From Bacteroidota bacterium (GTDB taxonomy: Bacteria; Bacteroidota; Rhodothermia; Rhodothermales; UBA10348), in the NCBI GenBank assembly GCA_018623785.1, contig JAAZVD010000071.1:1-7421 (forward strand): DNA of 7,421 nt, given 5' to 3'. The translations under genes and the position numbers were made by a program. The notes under the pieces are model-generated. The model was given only the letters and a program-made list of their open reading frames with translations. It was not told the DNA's origin and did not search any database. Shown one piece after another: positions 5,537 through 7,421 of this stretch. Numbering within the stretch: the first letter of the stretch is position 1; each line of letters opens with the position of its first letter.

Positions 5537-7421
5537 TCAGTCTCGGGGAAGGAACGTGGTGGATGCATCGGGCGCGTGTCTTCGGAGGGCGCGCGTTTCG
5601 GGAGGGCGGTCACCTGTCATGAACGTGCCCAGGAATCGATTGAACTCTACAAACGGTCGCCGGAAGTACAATATGCCGTCGTTCAGTGTCAGGCCGCCTT
5701 CCCACACCGAAGTAATGCGCAGGGAATCTGCGGACGGCGGCGCTCCCCAAACCAAGGACTGGGGATGTCCGGGCGCCCGGATGCGCACAGCGCGGTATTT
5801 ATCCAGAAATCGCTCTTCCGGACGGCCCCCATCGGCTTTGTTCGGGGTGGTCCCGGGAAAGGTAACCCCACGCTCCTGGACGGTTTCCCATCGCCAGGAA
5901 CTCATGTCGGGTCCATACCGAAGGGACAGGCTGCCAATCGTCTCCTGCAGGACCTCTCGCAGGACGGCGCCATCTTGGGTCGGCATCTCGGGATGGGTCA
6001 GGAGCGTTTCCAGAATCGAGGCACCGGGTTCAGCAGCGCCATATTCCAGATTCCAGTTGCGCAGATAGCGGACCGCTTCCTGCGTGCGTGCCTTGGTGAT
6101 CAGCGAATCAGCCAAGAGCGGCATTATGGGTTGCAGTGCTTCCCGGGCTGCTCTGGATAGGGTCGTGTTCATCCACGCTGTGAGGGGAGGTCCATCAGGC
6201 AGGCCGGCCACGGTGGCAACGGGGCTCATGTACTCGGGCGCCGAGGTAACGAAGTACGATCCCGTCCCAGGCTGAAGAACCGTGGCCGGCCTGCCGGTGA
6301 CACGGAACCCACCGCCGCTCCATCGCACTCCGTCTCGTGAGAGCAGAAAAGGATCTGGCGCCGATCCCTGCAGGGCAGCCAGCCAGATCCCGGCGTCCGT
6401 GCCACTCGTTTCCCCGGACCACGTCAGTAAACGCAGATGTCCGGATTCCCCGCTCCGGGGTGGTTGGTCCAGGAGGAGGCGGGCTCCGACACGATGTGAT
6501 GCTACAATTTCTTCGTGCCCGTTGTGATCGATCCGGTCAAATCGTGTAGCGATATCGGCGTTTGACACGCTGGCTGTGTCCACGGACCTGCGCGACTGCC
6601 CCGTCAGCGCCCACGCGTCTGCATGGGTTCTCCCGGTAAGCGCGACCATGGTTCCGGGCATCATCAGGCCGGTAAAGCGCCCCGAACCGTAATCCATTTC
6701 GCTCTCGACAAATAACGGAATGCCGGATGAACCGGTAGCAAGGCGTAAAGCCAGGTAGGGATGGTCAGGGTGATACACACCGGCCACGTAGTTCGTGCGC
6801 ACTCCGTGGAACGAAAGCAGACGTTCGAGGGTGCGCTGGGCACGATCCCAAGTGGCAGGCCCGAGGTCGATCTGATCGACGTACCCGCTGGATGACATCC
6901 ATGCAAAGAGCCGCTCTATGGCCAGAGAGTGCCATGGTTGCCACGGCTCCATTTCCACATCCATGATGAGAAACGGTGCCCCGCGACTCAGGTCCGGGGC
7001 TGAAACGGCCAGATCGAGCCCCGCAGCGAAGGCCGACAAGGCACTTTTGGTATCCGTGTCCAATTCAGTCCAGGCCCGCTGGGCGCCGTCGGGGATACCG
7101 AGTTGCCGCACCATCCGGTCTGCCGGGAGGGCATCGGTGCCAAACCATTCCGACAAACGTCCCAGGGCTGCCTGCCGCCAGAGTGCCAATTGCCAGGAGC
7201 GGCTCCGTGCGTGGCCGTATCCCAGAAGTACCAAGGCATCGGGCAGGGAGCGTGCTTGAACCGTAATCCCGCCTTCATCCGTCCACGACACGGTTGCTTC
7301 CGCATCGACAGCGTCGGTGTAGAGGCGGGATGGCGCCTGCGGACCTGCGGAAAACGCCAGATACATTATAACCCCGACGGTGAGTAGCAAGCCCACGCCG
7401 ATGGTCAGCACTGTCCAGCCA
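5537..7421 (-). CDS. Penicillin acylase family protein, probably lacking the catalytic nucleophile; 5' end outside window
   Basis: Membrane-anchored or exported protein of the penicillin amidase (Ntn-hydrolase) family. The frame is open to the window edge. A GTG at 7411 gives 624 residues, but the true start is probably just outside, because hydrophobic residues 1-21 (to about AFSAG) already lie in a membrane or signal segment. Family signatures, numbered from the GTG, are LLGYGHARSRSWQLALWRQAALGRLSEWFG-like at 62-91 (cited in parts: GYGHARSRSWQ, GRLSEWFG), DRMVRQLGI at 98-106, MEPWQPWHSLA at 154-164, MMPGTMVALTGRTHADAWALT at 250-270 (LPG...AWG.T in active members), and LRNWNLEYGAAEPGASILETL at 450-470. 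Where active members have Gly-Ser-Asn-x-Trp-Val, with Ser the autoprocessing nucleophile, this one reads GVRTNYVAG (203-211), with Val204 in the Ser position. The NPxxG...ANN region reads QPGTGSYFVTSAPEY (380-394). The usual WGxxH reads WETVQ. Cleavage and hydrolysis are therefore doubtful. It is upstream of the kinase and 8 bp from it. Confidence 0.85.
   Translation of the reverse strand, partial: GWTVLTIGVGLLLTVGVIMYLAFSAGPQAPSRLYTDAVDAEATVSWTDEGGITVQARSLPDALVLLGYGHARSRSWQLALWRQAALGRLSEWFGTDALPADRMVRQLGIPDGAQRAWTELDTDTKSALSAFAAGLDLAVSAPDLSRGAPFLIMDVEMEPWQPWHSLAIERLFAWMSSSGYVDQIDLGPATWDRAQRTLERLLSFHGVRTNYVAGVYHPDHPYLALRLATGSSGIPLFVESEMDYGSGRFTGLMMPGTMVALTGRTHADAWALTGQSRRSVDTASVSNADIATRFDRIDHNGHEEIVASHRVGARLLLDQPPRSGESGHLRLLTWSGETSGTDAGIWLAALQGSAPDPFLLSRDGVRWSGGGFRVTGRPATVLQPGTGSYFVTSAPEYMSPVATVAGLPDGPPLTAWMNTTLSRAAREALQPIMPLLADSLITKARTQEAVRYLRNWNLEYGAAEPGASILETLLTHPEMPTQDGAVLREVLQETIGSLSLRYGPDMSSWRWETVQERGVTFPGTTPNKADGGRPEERFLDKYRAVRIRAPGHPQSLVWGAPPSADSLRITSVWEGGLTLNDGILYFRRPFVEFNRFLGTFMTGDRPPETRALRRHAPDASTTFLPRD

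Noticed and set aside
5516..6160. 214-codon plus-strand frame opposite the acylase-like gene
   Set aside because: Composition is Arg/Gly/Ser-rich with no domain signature, and it is fully antisense to a frame with clear penicillin acylase family motifs.

Overview
The window is a dense stretch of bacterial chromosome with five protein genes and little intergenic space. It is GC-rich by eye. None of the visible start codons has a convincing Shine-Dalgarno sequence, and the gene content is ordinary aerobic heterotroph metabolism. These features fit a Bacteroidota/Rhodothermota-type bacterium, but that is a tentative inference; no marker gene here fixes the taxonomy. I see no rRNA, tRNA, CRISPR array, insertion sequence or phage gene.

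Layout. Positions 1-730 (minus) hold most of a short-chain dehydrogenase/reductase of the SDR16C (retinol dehydrogenase / 17-beta-HSD11) type; its 3' end lies outside the window. A divergent intergenic region follows. It carries a good sigma70-like promoter for the rightward genes, an inverted repeat overlapping the -35 box, and a 12-bp palindrome. Rightward genes are acs (acetyl-CoA synthetase, 942-2882) and, after a 110-bp gap with hairpin structures, pckA (ATP-type phosphoenolpyruvate carboxykinase, 2993-4579). pckA converges, 7 bp apart, with a leftward pair: an upstream penicillin-acylase-family protein (5537 to beyond 7421) and a downstream BadF/N-acetylglucosamine-kinase-like sugar kinase (4587-5528), separated by 8 bp and probably cotranscribed.

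How they work together. Acs turns acetate into acetyl-CoA, and PckA turns oxaloacetate into phosphoenolpyruvate. They are the entry and exit steps for growth on acetate through a glyoxylate-type route, so their adjacency makes sense as a gluconeogenic pair. All catalytic residues I could check in both enzymes are present. The leftward pair looks like envelope or amino-sugar metabolism, but its substrate cannot be read from the sequence.

The most unusual feature is the penicillin-acylase-family protein. It keeps the family fold signatures, but the nucleophile serine and the downstream oxyanion-hole asparagine region appear to be replaced, which suggests a non-catalytic or re-purposed member. 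Also worth a look are the operator-like repeat on the acs promoter and a perfect 11-bp hairpin inside the 3' end of the kinase gene, placed where pckA transcription should stop. I do not see a clear new multi-gene system here.
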